Assembly (NCBI GenBank): GCA_033557465.1 | Contig: CM066041.1 | Coordinates: forward strand, 155,533,532-155,597,531 | Direction: 5' to 3' | DNA from: Ichthyophis bannanicus | Lineage: Eukaryota; Chordata; Amphibia; Gymnophiona; Ichthyophiidae | DNA: 64,000 nucleotides | Shown: positions 21,832 to 33,624 of the stretch, in pieces | How positions within the stretch are numbered: the first letter of the stretch is position 1 | Layout of the letters: the number at the start of each line of letters is the position of its first letter | Notes under the pieces: generated by a model | What the model was told of the DNA's origin: nothing | The model's database searches: none | What the model saw: the letters and a program-made list of their open reading frames with translations, nothing else | Program-made: the position numbers and the translations under genes

Positions 21832-21996
21832 GAACTGGAGAGGGACAGTTGGGAAAGGCAGGAAGGCAGCACGGAGGCGCTGTGGGATGCTCCCGAAAGC
21901 TTTCCTATTGGATGCTGGGGAGCGTTCCCGCACAGGCTCCGTCGATATTGACGATACCCATATGTGAAGACTACATTCCTGCTTGTTCCTGGAGAT
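21832..21996 (-). repeat. DIRS left ITR, copy C
   Basis: Matches the left ITR of A and, inverted, the right ITR at 15272. It ends TTCCTGGAGAT at 21996. The next base belongs to the recombinase of copy D. Confidence 0.85.
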
Positions 21997-22490
21997 GGCG
22001 GCTTCATGAGCTGTCCAAGGACAAGATTAAAATCCCATGCCACTGGTGGTGGCTTAATGGGAGGCTTAGTTAAGAGTAGACCTCTCATAAAATGCGCTAT
22101 AAGCGGCTGAGAGGAGATAGGTTGTCCATCAAAGGGCATGTGAAAAGCCGCAATGGCACCGAGGTGAACTCTTACTGAATTAGTTTTAAGTCCACAGTAT
22201 GAAAGGTGGAGGAGATACTCAAGTAATGCCTCTACTGGAACAGAAAAAGGGATTAAGATCCTTTTCGGAACACCAAATTGAGAACCTTCTCCATTTAAAA
22301 GCATAAGCATGCCTTGTGGAAGGTTTCTTCAAGGCCAGAAGGATATCTTTAACCTGTTGAGAGAGGTTGATATCCTGGAGTTCTAAGTTCTCAGCAGCCA
22401 CGCCATCGGGTGCAAAGACTGAGGATTCGGGTGCAGAAGCATCCCATTCTCCTGGGATAGAAGATCTGGAACACATCCCAACTCCAGAGG
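21997..22490 (-). pseudogene. DIRS recombinase N-terminal fragment, copy D
   Basis: Keeps the N-terminal domain only: INLSQQVKDILLALKKPSTR, HAYAFKWRRFSIWCSEKDLN, then (one frameshift near 22260) LLEYLLHLSYCGLKTNSVRV and PIKPPPVAWDFNLVLGQLMK. Catalytic residues are all absent. Confidence 0.8.
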
Positions 22491-22529
22491 TTTGGCTTGA
22501 GAGAGAGACATAGAAGCAGTAGATACCAT

Positions 22530-24200
22530 GTCTATCGTGGCCAGCATGGGGCTATGAGGATCATATGGCCCCCATCTCTCTGAAGCTTGAAAAGTGTCTT
22601 GGAAATGAGGGGAATGGGTGGGTAGGCATATAGAAAGTCCTGACCCCAGTGAAGGTGGAAAGCATCCATCGCCTGACTGTTCTGAGCAGAAATTCTGGAA
22701 CAGAAGCGGGAAAGTTTGGCATTCTGAGGACTTGCAAACAGATCTATATTTGGGGTTCCCCAGATTTGAAAGATTCGAGCAATTTGCTCTAAATGGAGAG
22801 ACCATTTGTGTGACAGTAGTACTCGACTGAGTTTGTCTGCCAGGAGATTCACCGCTAGTAGGTGTATCTGAAGGCGTATGGCAAAGGACCATAGGTGTAG
22901 GGCTTCGTTGCACAACGCCTAAGAACCTGTTCCACCCTGTTTGTTCATATAGAACATGGCAACCTGATTGTCTGTCTGGACTAGAACTGTTTTGGAGCGG
23001 AGGTAGTCCTGGAACACTCAGAGCATTGAAGATGGCTCTGAGCTCTAGCAGGTTTATGTGAAGCTGAGCCTCCTGAGTGGCGAGCTTGTCCAGATGAGCT
23101 CCCCAACCGTCGTCAGGGTGGACTGATGTGGTGGCTTCTGAAAAGGTGACCCTAAGACTAGGTTTTTTGGTGACTGCCATCATTGGAGGGACGAAATGAG
23201 GTATGCAGAGTTCCTGATTTTGTCCCCCAGTCGACCTGATGCCCGAGTCTACTGCGAAGCTAGGGTCCACTGAGCTGCATGCATGTGTAGACGAGCATAG
23301 GGAACTACATGTGCAGTGGAAGCCATATGACCGAGCAACTGAAGCATTTCTCGAGCAGTTAGTGAGGTTTTCATAACTGCTTGAGAAGCTAGTTGAACTA
23401 TTTGAGCGCAATGTACCTGTGGCAGAAAAGCCCTTGACTGCTGCGTGTCTAGAAGAGCACCTATGAACGCTAAGGTCTGAGAAGGGGTGAGTTTGGATTT
23501 TGGAAGATTTATTACAAACCCCAAATGTTGAAGAAACTGCATTGTGCGGGAGAGGGCAGAGCTGGCCTCTGGAGCTGACGATGCTTGGGTAAGCCAATCG
23601 TCTAAGTAAGGGAAGACAAATATCCCTAGAGTTCTTAGAAATGCTACTGCTAGTACTGCCATGCATTTTGTGAAGACTCTTGGGGCAGAAGCCAGGTCAA
23701 AGGGTAGAGCCCTGTACTGGTAATGTCTTCCCTGAAAGAGGAACCGAAGAAACCTCTTGTGTTCTTTGTGGATAAGGAAGAGTGTATATGCATCCTTTAG
23801 GTCTAGAGAACATAGCCAATCCTGACTCTGGATGTATGAAAGAAGTGTTCCGAGAGAGATCATTTTGAATTTCTCTCAGAACAGATACTTGTTTAATTCT
23901 CGGAGGTCCAGAATGGGTCTGTATCCTCCTGTTTTCTTTGGTATAAGGAAGTAGGGGGGAGTAGAAGCTTAGACCTTGTTGGGAAAGTGACACTTCCTCT
24001 TTCGCACTCTGAGCAAGAAGGGTGGTGATCTCTTGGCACAAGAGTGGTAAGAGGGGGACGGGACCTGAACTCTTGGAGTGGAGGGAGGGGGCATACTTTG
24101 GAAGTAAAGTTTGTACCCCTCTATCACCATGGAGAGAGTCCAATGTTCTGATGTTCTCTTGCCATCTTTTGGTAAAGTAACACAATCTGCATGGGACGTT
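22530..24200 (-). pseudogene. DIRS reverse transcriptase/RNase H, copy D
   Basis: RT core open at 23249-23863: LCSLDLKDAYTLFLIH, then LASAPRVFTKCMAV and FPYLDDWLTQ with both Asp intact, and LGFVINLPKSKLTPSQT. RNase H remnants follow at 22532-23100 (HINLLELRAIF; SRVLLSHKWSLH). Frameshifts lie near 23870 and 23240. The overlapping YR-linked frame is open here for 427 codons (22383-23666). Confidence 0.8.
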
Positions 24201-24241
24201 GACTGGCTCTGGAATTTCCAGGGGTAGGATAGCTAAGTTCT

Positions 24242-26050
24242 CTAGCAGGAAGTCAAAGACCTTGTGGAGGCTGGGTCTGCTAAGCTGGTTGAGCTCTGGG
24301 GGCCTGAGCCTTCCCCTTTGTTGCTTCGGTTGTTACTGTCCCTTCTGGGAATCATTGACCGGACAGTGGACCGCACAGGTGTAAGATAAAATTTCTTGTT
24401 GAAAAGGGGCTTCTTAACTGTCTTTTTCTTAGCTGGGTTGGCAGTGGTCCTAGAGAGCCTGTTTAGGGTGGTATTCTCGGACTCAAGCTGAGAAGCTTGG
24501 TCTTGCCAATCCTTGCCAAAGAGGATTTCTCCCATGCAAGGAATATTCCCCAGCTTATCTTGCACCCACTGTTCTAAATCAGATGCTTGTAACCAAGCAA
24601 TCCGACATGCACCAATGGAAATAGCAGAAGTCCTGCTAATACACTCAAAACAATCAAAAGTTGCTCTGTTCATAAACTTGGAAACATTCTGGGAATGTTT
24701 AACAAGTGTCAGGAAATCAGCCCTCTTGTCGTCTGGGAGAAGAGGAGCCATTAGTTCCAAATCTTTAGTCACTTCCCAAAGAAACATACCCATATAGAGT
24801 ATGTATGAATTTATTCTGGCCAACAACATCAACGGCATCGAGAGTTCTTGCCTCACAGCCTGGGGAATTAGATGAATGCGTCTTAACACTTAATTTGACA
24901 CACTGCCGATTCCACAACCATGGAATGGTGTAGCAACTGCGTCTTCTGGAAAACAGGACACTGCAGTACCCGGTACACGGTATCGAGTCTTCGAGAATGT
25001 GGAGACACCGTTAAAGGGGTTTCCCACATCGTAAGCATGAGGTCATGCAATATCTGATGAATGGATAAGGTTGCATTCTCCTTAGGGGCTGCCGGATACC
25101 GAAGAATTTCAAGTTCTTCAGCTCTCCGTTCCTTCTCGGAGGTCACCGTAATTGAGAGGCCGCGAGCCACATTACGTATAAAGTCTTGAAAAGACATGTC
25201 TTCCGGTGGAGACATTCGGTGTTGTGGGGAAGGAGCAGGATCTTCCGGAAGAGCCTCTCCGGTACCGATTGATTCATTGGCAGAATCGGAATCGGACAAC
25301 TCGAAGTATCGACCGGCCGGGTGCTCCTGCCCAGCCCGACGATGGTACCGATTGAAATCGGCATCGGAATGCCTCGGTACTGGACACCGACTCCAGGGCT
25401 GGCATGGGTGGTAGTGTGGAGAACGGCGCAATGGTCGATGCCAATACCTCTGGTACCGGTGGCTGCGGAACTGACTGCAGAGGCTTTAGCGGTACCGATG
25501 CTGCCAGCAATGCCGCAAGACTCCGTTCATCAATGGAGCCAGCCGATGCCTGGATATCGGTACCCAAACAGCAGGCCACAACCCCAGAACACGGCACCAA
25601 GAGCTCTCCAGAGGTGGACATCTCGGGAGCATCTTGGGACTCCGATAATGCTTTGGAGGCAAGAACCTCTCGCTGGGGCTGTTTGGCCGGTGTATTGTCC
25701 TCTAGGGCAATGCTTAAAACATCTGGATGCTTAGAAGGAGATCTACCCTTCGAGGACTGACCAATCTTCGAAGACGACCTGGGTTTCCTTACCTGAGATC
25801 CAGATCCATGGGTTGGTGATGAAGCCCTGGACGACATCTATGCCACGGACATTGCATCCAAGGCAAAGATGGTGCCGAGTTTCACAGCTCTATTCTGCAG
25901 GCCCCTTTTTGTCATCTTTCTGCAAAGGAGACATTCCGACGGGGAATGAGCTGGTCCCAAACATTTAAGACACTAGTAATGAGTGTCGGTAGCAGAAATG
26001 ATACTGCTACATTTGGAACACTTTTTGAAACCACTTGTTGGTTTCTCCAT
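24242..26050 (-). pseudogene. DIRS Gag, copy D
   Basis: Start ATG 26050 (MEKPTSGFKKC). The Ser-rich and VP-rich middle (25274-25837) reads KIGQSSKGRSPSKH and similar. The C-terminal 215 codons are open at 24242-24889: INSYILYMGMFLWEVTKDLE, RIAWLQASDLEQWVQDKLGN, then IPCMGEILFGKDW. It is split over four frames. Confidence 0.75.
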
Positions 26051-26267
26051 TTTGAGGAACAAAGGGGCCTAAGGCCCAAAATGGCACCTAAGCACCTAGA
26101 GGGCAAAGCCCCTCAAAGAAAACCCTTTTTTTTTTAGGCAAGAAAATATAAGAAAAGAACACTGATGATACCGGTGCTGGCGTCGACGAGAAGGCAGACG
26201 CACCACAAAAGAAAAGATTTTCTGCGGTGACAGGAATTGCTCCCCATCAGCTCCGTGGAAAACGAAA

Positions 26268-26401
26268 AAACTGAGGAGGGAGAGTTGGAAAGGCAGCAGT
26301 GCAGGCGCAGTGGGATGCTCCCAAAAGTGTTCCCGCGCGGGCTCCATCGGTGCCAACGTCACCGATATGTGAAGACTACATTCCTGCTTGTTCCTGAAGA
26401 T
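26268..26401 (-). repeat. DIRS left ITR, copy D
   Basis: Shorter and more diverged than in C, but ends with the family sequence TGTGAAGACTACATTCCTGC and TTCCTGAAGAT. It includes TGCTCCCAAAAGTGTTC. Confidence 0.75.
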
Positions 26402-27012
26402 AATAGTTACTCACCTGCCAAGGAAAAGTCTTCACATATTTTTATTTTATTTTATTTAACATTTCTTATATACCGCCTTTCATGATATCAAGGCGATTTA
26501 TATTGAACAAACTGAAATTACATTGAACAGGACATTATAACTTGGAAATCACCATTTTACAGGGAACATGGGCAATGGAGGGTTAAGTGGCTTGCCCAAG
26601 ACCACAAGGAGCACCTGTGGGACTAGAAACCCCAATCCTTCTGGCTCAAGGTTGCTGTCCTCTAGTGGGATTTGAACCCCCAACCTTTCGGCCTGAGGTA
26701 ACTTGAGCCAACCACTAGGCCACTCCTCCCTCGGTGGGGACTTATAGGTGACTTCACTGGTTCCCAGCTTCTTCTAGAAGCTTCCGGAGCCAGTCCTGCT
26801 TGGTTATACTATGCAGAGTTACTGCAAATCTGGTAACAAGCAAAGTAGTCTACAACTTCAATGGAGGATAGTGAGGACTTATCCTGCTTGCTGTCCACTG
26901 GAAACACCTGCTACAGGTAAATAACTGCTTTCTCCATGAATAAGCAGGATAGTGTCCTCAATATGAAAGGATCCCTAGTTACTGGCTGCCTCAAAATAAA
27001 AAAAAAGGGATG
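26402..27012 (-). mobile_element. DIRS remnant X (right ITR and ICR only)
   Basis: Directly after the left end of D comes ATAGTTACTCACCTG and AAAGTCTTCACATAT, a shortened right-ITR start. A SINE follows, then further ITR-like sequence and an ICR at 26868-26985 (GTGAGGACTTATCCTGCTTG; ACACCTGCTACAGGTAAATA; CTCCATGAATAAGCAGGATA). The ICR differs from both the A-D-G-H and E-F types, suggesting a third DIRS subfamily. Copy E takes over at 27013. Confidence 0.6.
26438..26730 (-). mobile_element. tRNA-derived SINE with L2-like tail, copy 2
   Basis: Same head and body as the SINE at 3259-3590: A-box-like TGGCCTAGTGGTT (26710-26722), B box GGTTCAAATCCC (26667-26678), then the shared body with ACAGGTGCTCCTTGTGGTCT. 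The tail reads GGCGGTATATAAGAAATG and (AAAT)n. The inner part between body and tail is shorter and diverged. It is inserted in DIRS remnant X. Confidence 0.75.
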
Positions 27013-27350
27013 AGACAGTTACTCACCAGTAACAGGTGTTCTGCAGGGACAGCGGGAATCAGTCCTCACATATGGGTGACATTGGCGCTGGTGGAGCCCA
27101 CGCAGATTGACTCCACAGCTTTCAAAGAAAGCTTTTTTTGCATGTGTGGTCACATTCCCACTCAAAGCTGCCATCTTGCCTGAGTATAATATAGCACAAG
27201 ACGGCAAAAAATGAACAAACCACTCCACAGGGAGGAGTGAGGGCTGTGAGGACTGATTCCCGCTGTCCCTGGAGAACACCTGTTACAGGTGAATAACTAT
27301 GCTTTCTCTGGGAACAAACAGGAAGTCAGTCCTCACATATGGGACTCCCA
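27013..27350 (-). repeat. DIRS right ITR and ICR, copy E
   Basis: ITR 27013-27200 with the block CACAGCTTTCAAAGAAAGC. ICR 27247-27350 has the complement of the right end (CACCTGTTACAGGTGAATAA) followed by the complement of the left end (GGGAACAAACAGGAAGTCAG). Confidence 0.8.
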
Positions 27351-27479
27351 AGCTACAGGCTACCGAAAAAACCCATAAAAGCCACAGGCGACCCAAAACG
27401 TGGCCCATCAAAAGGTAGCAGGGAGCGCTGATTGGCTGGCAGTCTAACATTGCAGCAGCAGCAGCATCAGGAATGCAAT

Positions 27480-28480
27480 CCCTACTCTGGTAGCCTGGAC
27501 ACAAAGGGATGGAAGGAAGGAGTTCCGTTATTTCTCAAAGAGGTGGTGGAGTACCGCCTGCCCAAAGGCACAGTCACTGTGGAGGACTCCTCTAGACAGT
27601 AGTGTGCTGCGAAGTTATGCACAGATGACCAGGTGGCTGCCCAGCAAATATCCACCAAAGGCACTGACCACAGGCTGGCTACAGAGGCTGTCATAGTCTG
27701 CACATTGTGGGCTGTCACATGACACTCCAATGAGAGTCCCGCCTGCTGATAGGCGAATGTGATGCAATTGGCCACCATTGAGAGTGTGTACATTTAGAGA
27801 TAGCTATTCCCGGGCGATTGGGATCAAGAGACATGGAAAGCTGTGTTGATTGGAAATGAGCCTGCGTCCTCTAGATATAGAAAGCCAGTGCAAGTTTACG
27901 GTCCAATGCGTGTAGAGAGGCCTCCACTCTGGAGGCATGAGGTTTTGGAAAGAAGGTGGGCAGCACCACCTCCTGGTTCAGGTGAAAGGCTGAAATCACT
28001 TTTGGCAGGAACTTCGGATGTGTCTGAAGGACTACTCTATTTCTATGGAACCTGGTGTAGTGTTCATGCGCTACAAGCGCCTGCAACTTGCTTAGCCTCC
28101 TGGTGGAGGTGAGCGCCACCAGGAAGACAACCTTCTAGGAGAGGTACTTAAGAGGGAACGTTGCCAATGGCTCGAAGGAAACCCCATGAGCTTCCCGAGG
28201 ACCACATTGAGATCCCACACCACCAGTAGTGGGCGGACTGGGGCCGTGAGGGGAGGGGAGTGATGTGCCGAAATGGCACAGAGATGCACTCTGACTGAAT
28301 TGGGATTTCAGGCCAGTGCCAGACAGGTTCAAGAGGTACTGAAGGACCTCTGCCACTGCGCAAAAGAAGGGGTTAAGGCCCTGCTCTGCGCACCACAGGG
28401 AAAACCTTTGCCATTTAAAGGCATAGGCCCTTCTCAAAGTCTTATGCGAGGCCAGCAGGACATCCTCCACCTGCTGGAAC
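27480..28480 (-). pseudogene. DIRS tyrosine recombinase, copy E
   Basis: C-terminal part at 27482-27793 reads VTAHNVQTMTAS, so the Arg of the HxxR box is Gln, and WSSVHNFAAHYCLE with the Trp and Tyr. The middle block HYTRFHRNRVVLQTHPKFLP lies at 27960-28060, the N-terminal block AYAFKWQRFSLWCAEQGLNP at about 28370-28430. Frameshifts and the lost Arg make it inactive. Confidence 0.8.
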
Positions 28481-28499
28481 AGGCCGTGGTGGGCAATGG

Positions 28500-30056
28500 C
28501 TAGCCTCTCAGCAACCAGGGGGAGCCAGGGCTGCCTCGGCCAACAGGGTGCAATGAAGAGGACAGAGGCTGCTTCTGTTCGAATTTTTAGCAGTGCCCGC
28601 GGTACCAGAGGTGTCAGCGGAAAAGCATACAGAAACCCCTCGGACCCCGGGAAGATAAAGGCATCCCCTGCCTCCCGTCCCTGGCCCAACCTCCTGGAGC
28701 AGAATCTGGGGAGCTACACATTCTCTGGGCTGGCAAAGAGGGCTATCTTTGGGGTTCCCCCACCAATATAAGATCTTCATCAGGATGGATAGGTTCAGCC
28801 TCCATTTGTGGGGCTGGAGAATGCGGCTCAGGGGGTTGGCCAGTAGATTGTCCTGGCACGGCAGACACCATGAGGAAGAGGTTTCTGGCAGCCACAAAGT
28901 TCCAAAGGTGCACAGCCTCCCAGCAGACTTAGTACGACCCCATGCCTCCCTGCTTGTTGATATAGAACATCGCCACTTGGTTGTCCATCTGAATCTGGAC
29001 AACCCCACCCCCCCCTTCGGATGGTCCATGAAGACCTGCAGGGCATGGTAGACTACGTGAAGCTTGAGCAGTTGATCTGCAAGGCACACTCCTCCGGTGA
29101 TCATTGTCCCTGTGACCGGAGGTGGTCGCAATGGGCCCTCCCAGCCCAGCTTGGACGCATCCATAGTGATGACATGCTGGGTTGGTGAAGCCTGGAATGG
29201 CAGGCCAGTCCTCAGGTTGCGTGGGTCTTGCCACCATGTCAGGGAGAATGCCAAGGCAGGAGTGACCTGTATATGGTCCTCCAGGTGACCCACTGTCTGC
29301 ACCCACTGAGCGCCGAGCATCCACCGAACCTGCCGCACACATAGGTGGGCAAAAGGAGTCATGTGTATGGTGGATGCCATATGATCCAAGAGGCAGAGCA
29401 TCTGTCAGGCCGACACGGAGGCTGCACTCTGCACCTCCCTCGCCAGGATGGCAAGACATTGGGCCCATTCCCTGGGAAGGGACATCCATGCCAGAATGGA
29501 GTTGAGCAGTGCTCCGATGAACTCCATGTGCTGGCTTGGTGTGAGGTGGGACTTGAGGAAGTTCAACGCGAACCCTAGATGTTGCAGCAACCCCAACGTG
29601 CACCAAGTGGCAATTTGCACCTTGCCTGGAGTGCCGGCCCGTACGAGCAAGTCGTCCAAGTAGGGGAATACAAAGATTCTGAGGACCCTGAGCCAGGTAG
29701 CAATTACCGCTAGGCACTTTGTGAAGACTCGTGGGGTGGAGGCGAGGCCAAAGGATAGCACCCTGTACTGGTAGTGCTGGCCTCCTACAATGAAGTGGAG
29801 GTACTGACGGTGCCTAGGGTGGATCAGGATGTGGGTATAGGCATCTTTGATATCCAAGGAGCATAGCCAGTCTCCTTGCAGGAGGTAAGACAGCAGGGTT
29901 CCAAGGGATACCATTTTGAAATTTTGACTTCACCAGGAAGCAGTTGAGGTCCCAAAGGTCCAGGATGAGTCGGAAGCCTTCTGTCTTCCTGGGGACCAGG
30001 AAGTAGTGAGAGTAGAAGCCCCGTCCCTGTAGATGAGGGGAGACAGGCTTGACCGC
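28500..30056 (-). pseudogene. DIRS reverse transcriptase/RNase H, copy E
   Basis: RT core open at 29405-29914: LCSLDIKDAYTHILIHPRHR, RVFTKCLAVIATWLRVLRIF, FPYLDDLLVRAG with both catalytic Asp. The N-terminal part reads GFYSHYFLVPRKTEGFRLIL (29960-30040) and is cut by the solo LTR; it resumes beyond 31518. RNase H follows at 28508-29401. The overlapping YR-linked frame is open for 262 codons (28929-29717). Confidence 0.8.
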
Positions 30057-31517
30057 TGTGATAAGGAAGCTTATCAAAGCTCAGGGAGCAATGACAAAAG
30101 AGGAGAATTTACTCTGATTAAGGGTCCTGTGCTGGTAGGTTATAGAAATAAGACAGCTTGTTTCCCTAAAAGACTACATGTTCCAGAATGCACCAGTATG
30201 CAGAAAGTCCCTAGGGGAGCTAGAGTGGAAAAGCATGAGTCTAATCAGAGAAAGCATTATGTCATCCCTAATCAAACAGCCTCTAGGAGAGTGCTTAATC
30301 CACAACACCTGAAGAATGCAAGGGAGGAGTTGCATTCTAAGCCCTTTAAAACTAGAGGGGAATCTTCAGGAAGACAGAATAGAGGGGGCGAGAACCAGAA
30401 CAGAAGGAAGAACAACCGGAACCTGAAGGAACAAGGACAAGGAAGTAGACGGTCCAAGAGAGGAGCTCAGAGAAGTACGTATGCCTGGAGAGATACCTGG
30501 GGGAAAGAACCTTCAGAGGACTGGAGAAAGCCAGAGGTCTGGAGATCCACAGCCAGGGACCCTCAAGCAGCACCTAGGAAGAGGTCTGTTGCAGCTAAGG
30601 AGAAAAGGAGCCCAAATACCTCTTGGAGGACGTCTGGAGAAAAGATCCTAGAGGTCCAGAGATACCAACTGGAGGACAGGACACAGAAGCTCTATTGCAT
30701 ACTGGCCAGAATACCAGAAGAAGCAGCCTGACGCTGGCCTGGATTCAGGTATGAACTGTGAACGTTTCTCTAGCTTTGAGCAATGCAAACAGCAGGGCAA
30801 CAGTTTCTCTCCGTATAGAGGTCAGTTCCTAAAGCCCTCCGAGTCAGACGGAGAAACTGAATCTATGCAATTTCAGGAGCAAGGTTTAACATCTGATGCA
30901 GAGGATGTTTATATAGACTGTTCTTTAGAGTAGGTTATAGGAAAATCCTAAATATAAGGGCAAACATCAAAAGGAAACATTCTAAATACTGGCTTCCCAT
31001 AAAGTTTTGTTGAAAAGAAAAAGCTTTGGGGAAAGTTTGCACGTGTGCTGAAAGCAAGCTACTGACTGCAGTTAATTGTCACCTGTTGGTAGAGGAGAGC
31101 CCAGCACAAGCCGTGCACACGTGGGATAGAAAAGTTCTTTTCTGTATGGCGAAAGTGAGCTATGTTTTTGTATAAAGAAGTTTTCCTCTTTGATTTGTTT
31201 TCACCTCAGAAAGAAAGCCTTTCTGTTCCATAAAGGACTTTGATACTTATTTGCATAAGCTTTTCAGTTGCCTTATTTATGTTGAATAAACCCTGGAGAA
31301 GTTATCTGGATGGTGTTACCAAGCATATCTGTGTGTGGAATAATCACCCTATAAACTCTAATTTTGCCTTACACGCGACCAACTACAAAAGTCTTCATTT
31401 ATTTTAAAAGGCAAGCTTTGTGTGAATGGACTTCAATAACCACAATCCTTTGCAAGACAGTTAATTTACATACTTGCCAAGATGATGGTTCCTTCATAAC
31501 AAGCACCCCCTTTTACA
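30057..31517 (+). mobile_element. Solo LTR of an LTR retroelement inside DIRS copy E
   Basis: A 1461-bp insertion beginning TGTGATAAGG and ending CCTTTTACA, nearly inverted termini of LTR type, flanked by CCGC on both sides (30053-30056, 31518-31521). A TATA-like TATAAAG near 31170 and a poly(A) signal AATAAA near 31285 fit a plus-strand U3-R-U5 layout. No primer-binding site, pol or second LTR is present, so it is best read as a solo LTR left by recombination. It holds an open stretch to 30731 of Arg/Lys/Gln-rich codons with no recognised similarity. Retrovirus-like or Ty3-like origin cannot be told apart here. Confidence 0.6.
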
Positions 31518-33624
31518 CCGCCTAATCTTGGAGTAACGACTTGAGCTCTCTCAAGAGGAGCTCCCTGTGCAAGGTGTCCATAGACATTTCCCCTGTGAAT
31601 GACAGGGGAGGCAGTTTGCAAAAATGCAGGAGGTAACCCTCTGTGATCACGCGCAGCACCCAGGCAACCACGGTTATCATGGGCCAACTGTGAACAAAGT
31701 GGACAAGCCTTCCCCCTGTGAACCCTGGGTCTGTGACCTCCTAAGGGAGGGAGAGGCTATGCTGTGACTGAGCTGCTTTGGGGCTTGGGAGCTTTGGGCT
31801 TATGGGGGCCATGCCTTGGCCTTTGGCCTGCTGCCCCCCTTAGGGGGAGCGGGGTAGGCCTGGAACTTAGGGTAGTTTCCATAAGCCTTCTTAGTTTTCG
31901 GGTGGAAGGGCTTTTTACCCGAAGCCTTCTGAATAGAAGGATCTGACACCTCCTTAGACAATCTGGGCCTCGTCATGAATTCCTTCTCCAACTCGTCAGC
32001 CTTTTAAGTCATGGGTTTTCCAAAGAGGTTATCTCCTCGGCAGAGGACGTTGGCTAATTTGTCCTGAACTCATTGCTCCAAGTCCGAGGACTGCAGCCAC
32101 ACAATCCACCGACTCAAAGTCGAAGGCTGCCAGAGTCTGAAATTTGGAGCATTCCTTGACTGAGGAGATCAAGGTCCGAAAACGTTCAAGGGGCTCTCCT
32201 GATAAACCAGTTGAGAACACAGTGAGCTCCTTCGCCAGGACTCTCAAGTAAATGCCCATGTACAGCTGCTAGGCCTGGATCTGGGCTGTGAGCATGAAGC
32301 CTTGGAAGCACTTTCTACCAAACACATCCATGATATGGGCTCCCTGCCTGGGTCTTAATCAGACGCATAGCCAACTCCACACCATAGAATTGTGTGGTAG
32401 CTGTGCCTTTTGAAACCTCAGGCTCGTGCAAACTCAATACTGGGAATAGAGTTGACGGTTCACAATTGGCACCTTCACTGGGTTCTCCCACATCCTGAGT
32501 AACAGGCATTCCAAGATTGGGGGGGGGGGGGCGCACTGGCACTGTTATTGCCTCTCGAGGAGGGGCCTCATACTGGAAGATCTCCAGGTCCTCCGCATGA
32601 GGCTCATCCTCCAGCACTGCCACAAAGGCAAGTGCCTGGGACATCTCCCTCACGAACTCGAGGAAGGACAAATCCTCCAGGGTGACCTCTGCGATGGGGT
32701 GGAGAAAGATTGGAGGGGACGTCCTGCTGAAGCATGGTGTAAGAGAAGTCGTCATCTGTCTCCCAGCCCGAGTCTGAACCAGAGTTGTCGAAGGGTGCCT
32801 GCTGGTCACCAGACAGACTCTGCGCTGACAACTCCAGACACCGATCCAATGGCGTTGTATCGGTCGTTGAGGACCTTGACGCTGATCGAGCGAGGTGCTG
32901 CAGAATAGGAGGAACTTCCTCCAGGGAAGTCCTCAGCGAGGATGTACCCATGTGGGTGCCGATGACATGGAGACCAGGAGTCAGGCCCTGCTGCAACTCA
33001 AGGAATGCAGTAAAGCTATGCTCGAGTTCAGCCATGCAAGCCTCTATGCCAGAGGGCTCTGCAGCTGGACAGGGCCTCAATGGCATCGGACCCGGATCTA
33101 GTTCACTGGTGGGGGGAGTCCATGATGATGATGGAGCCAGGCCACTGCTCCTTTGAGGTCGCAGAGGACCTGTTGCTCCGGGGATGCTTTAACGGCCGCT
33201 CCAGACTGTTGTCCCCTGATTCGCGCTGAGGGCTCCAAGGCAGAGCCGAGGACTTGCCCCCCAACATCAGGTCGGTCCTCGGTGTCCATCTCAAGGGTGT
33301 AGTCGAAGCCAGGAGGTCCTCCGGGAAGACTCAGACACCTGATGCCGCTTGGCTCAGACCGAGCCCAGGCATGCAGAGACGCGTTGCCTGGCACTAATAG
33401 AAGATTCCACCCCTGATGCTGAACCGGAGCCAGCCTTGCCAAACAGCTCCCCCTGCCACCTTTCACGCGCTCTCCAGGTTTTGGCAGACATGAGGAGGAA
33501 AAAGTCGACAGGAGGACCAGTCGTGGTCTGCCCTGAGGCATTTAATGCAGGTGCTGTGGCGGTCCATGCAGGACATAGTGCGACTGCACTTAGCACACTG
33601 CTTAAAACCACTGGTCGAGGCCAT
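31518..33624 (-). pseudogene. DIRS Gag and RT start, copy E
   Basis: RT start sequence occupies about 31518-31740. Gag runs from ATG 33624 (MASTSGFKQCAKCSRTMSC, then DRHSTCIKCLRADH; the Cys/His knuckle is intact) through an acidic middle (LEDLSFLEFVREMSQALAF, about 32650) to a decayed C-terminal block near 32060. Frame breaks are frequent. Confidence 0.7.

Larger units (their letters stand above)
15272..21996 (-). mobile_element. DIRS-like retrotransposon copy C (both ITRs)
   Basis: A copy with both ends: right ITR 15272-15460, left ITR 21832-21996. It has been split by an L2-clade LINE (15548-16441) and an L2/SINE tail fragment (about 17512-17785). Without these it is about 5.6 kb. The genes are YR, RT/RH and Gag, all with some damage. 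Its left end abuts the middle of YR of copy D with no spacer. The right end follows AATAAA, an A-rich flank like those of B, G and H. Confidence 0.88.
21997..26401 (-). mobile_element. DIRS-like retrotransposon copy D (3' end missing)
   Basis: Begins abruptly inside YR at 21997, so the recombinase C-terminus, ICR and right ITR are lost. RT/RH, Gag and left ITR are present. Sequence divergence from C shows that this is a separate copy, not a duplication of C. Its left end at 26401 is followed by ATAGTTACTCACCTG, the start of another right ITR, so copies are joined head to tail. Confidence 0.85.

Noticed and set aside
21950..22060. C and D as one duplicated DIRS element
   Set aside because: RT, YR and Gag of C and D differ throughout, so they are separate copies.
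30033..30731. 232-codon plus-strand frame as an independent gene
   Set aside because: Its first codons lie in DIRS copy E and the rest in the solo LTR, so the frame as a whole cannot be an ancestral gene. Only the LTR part is kept as a finding.
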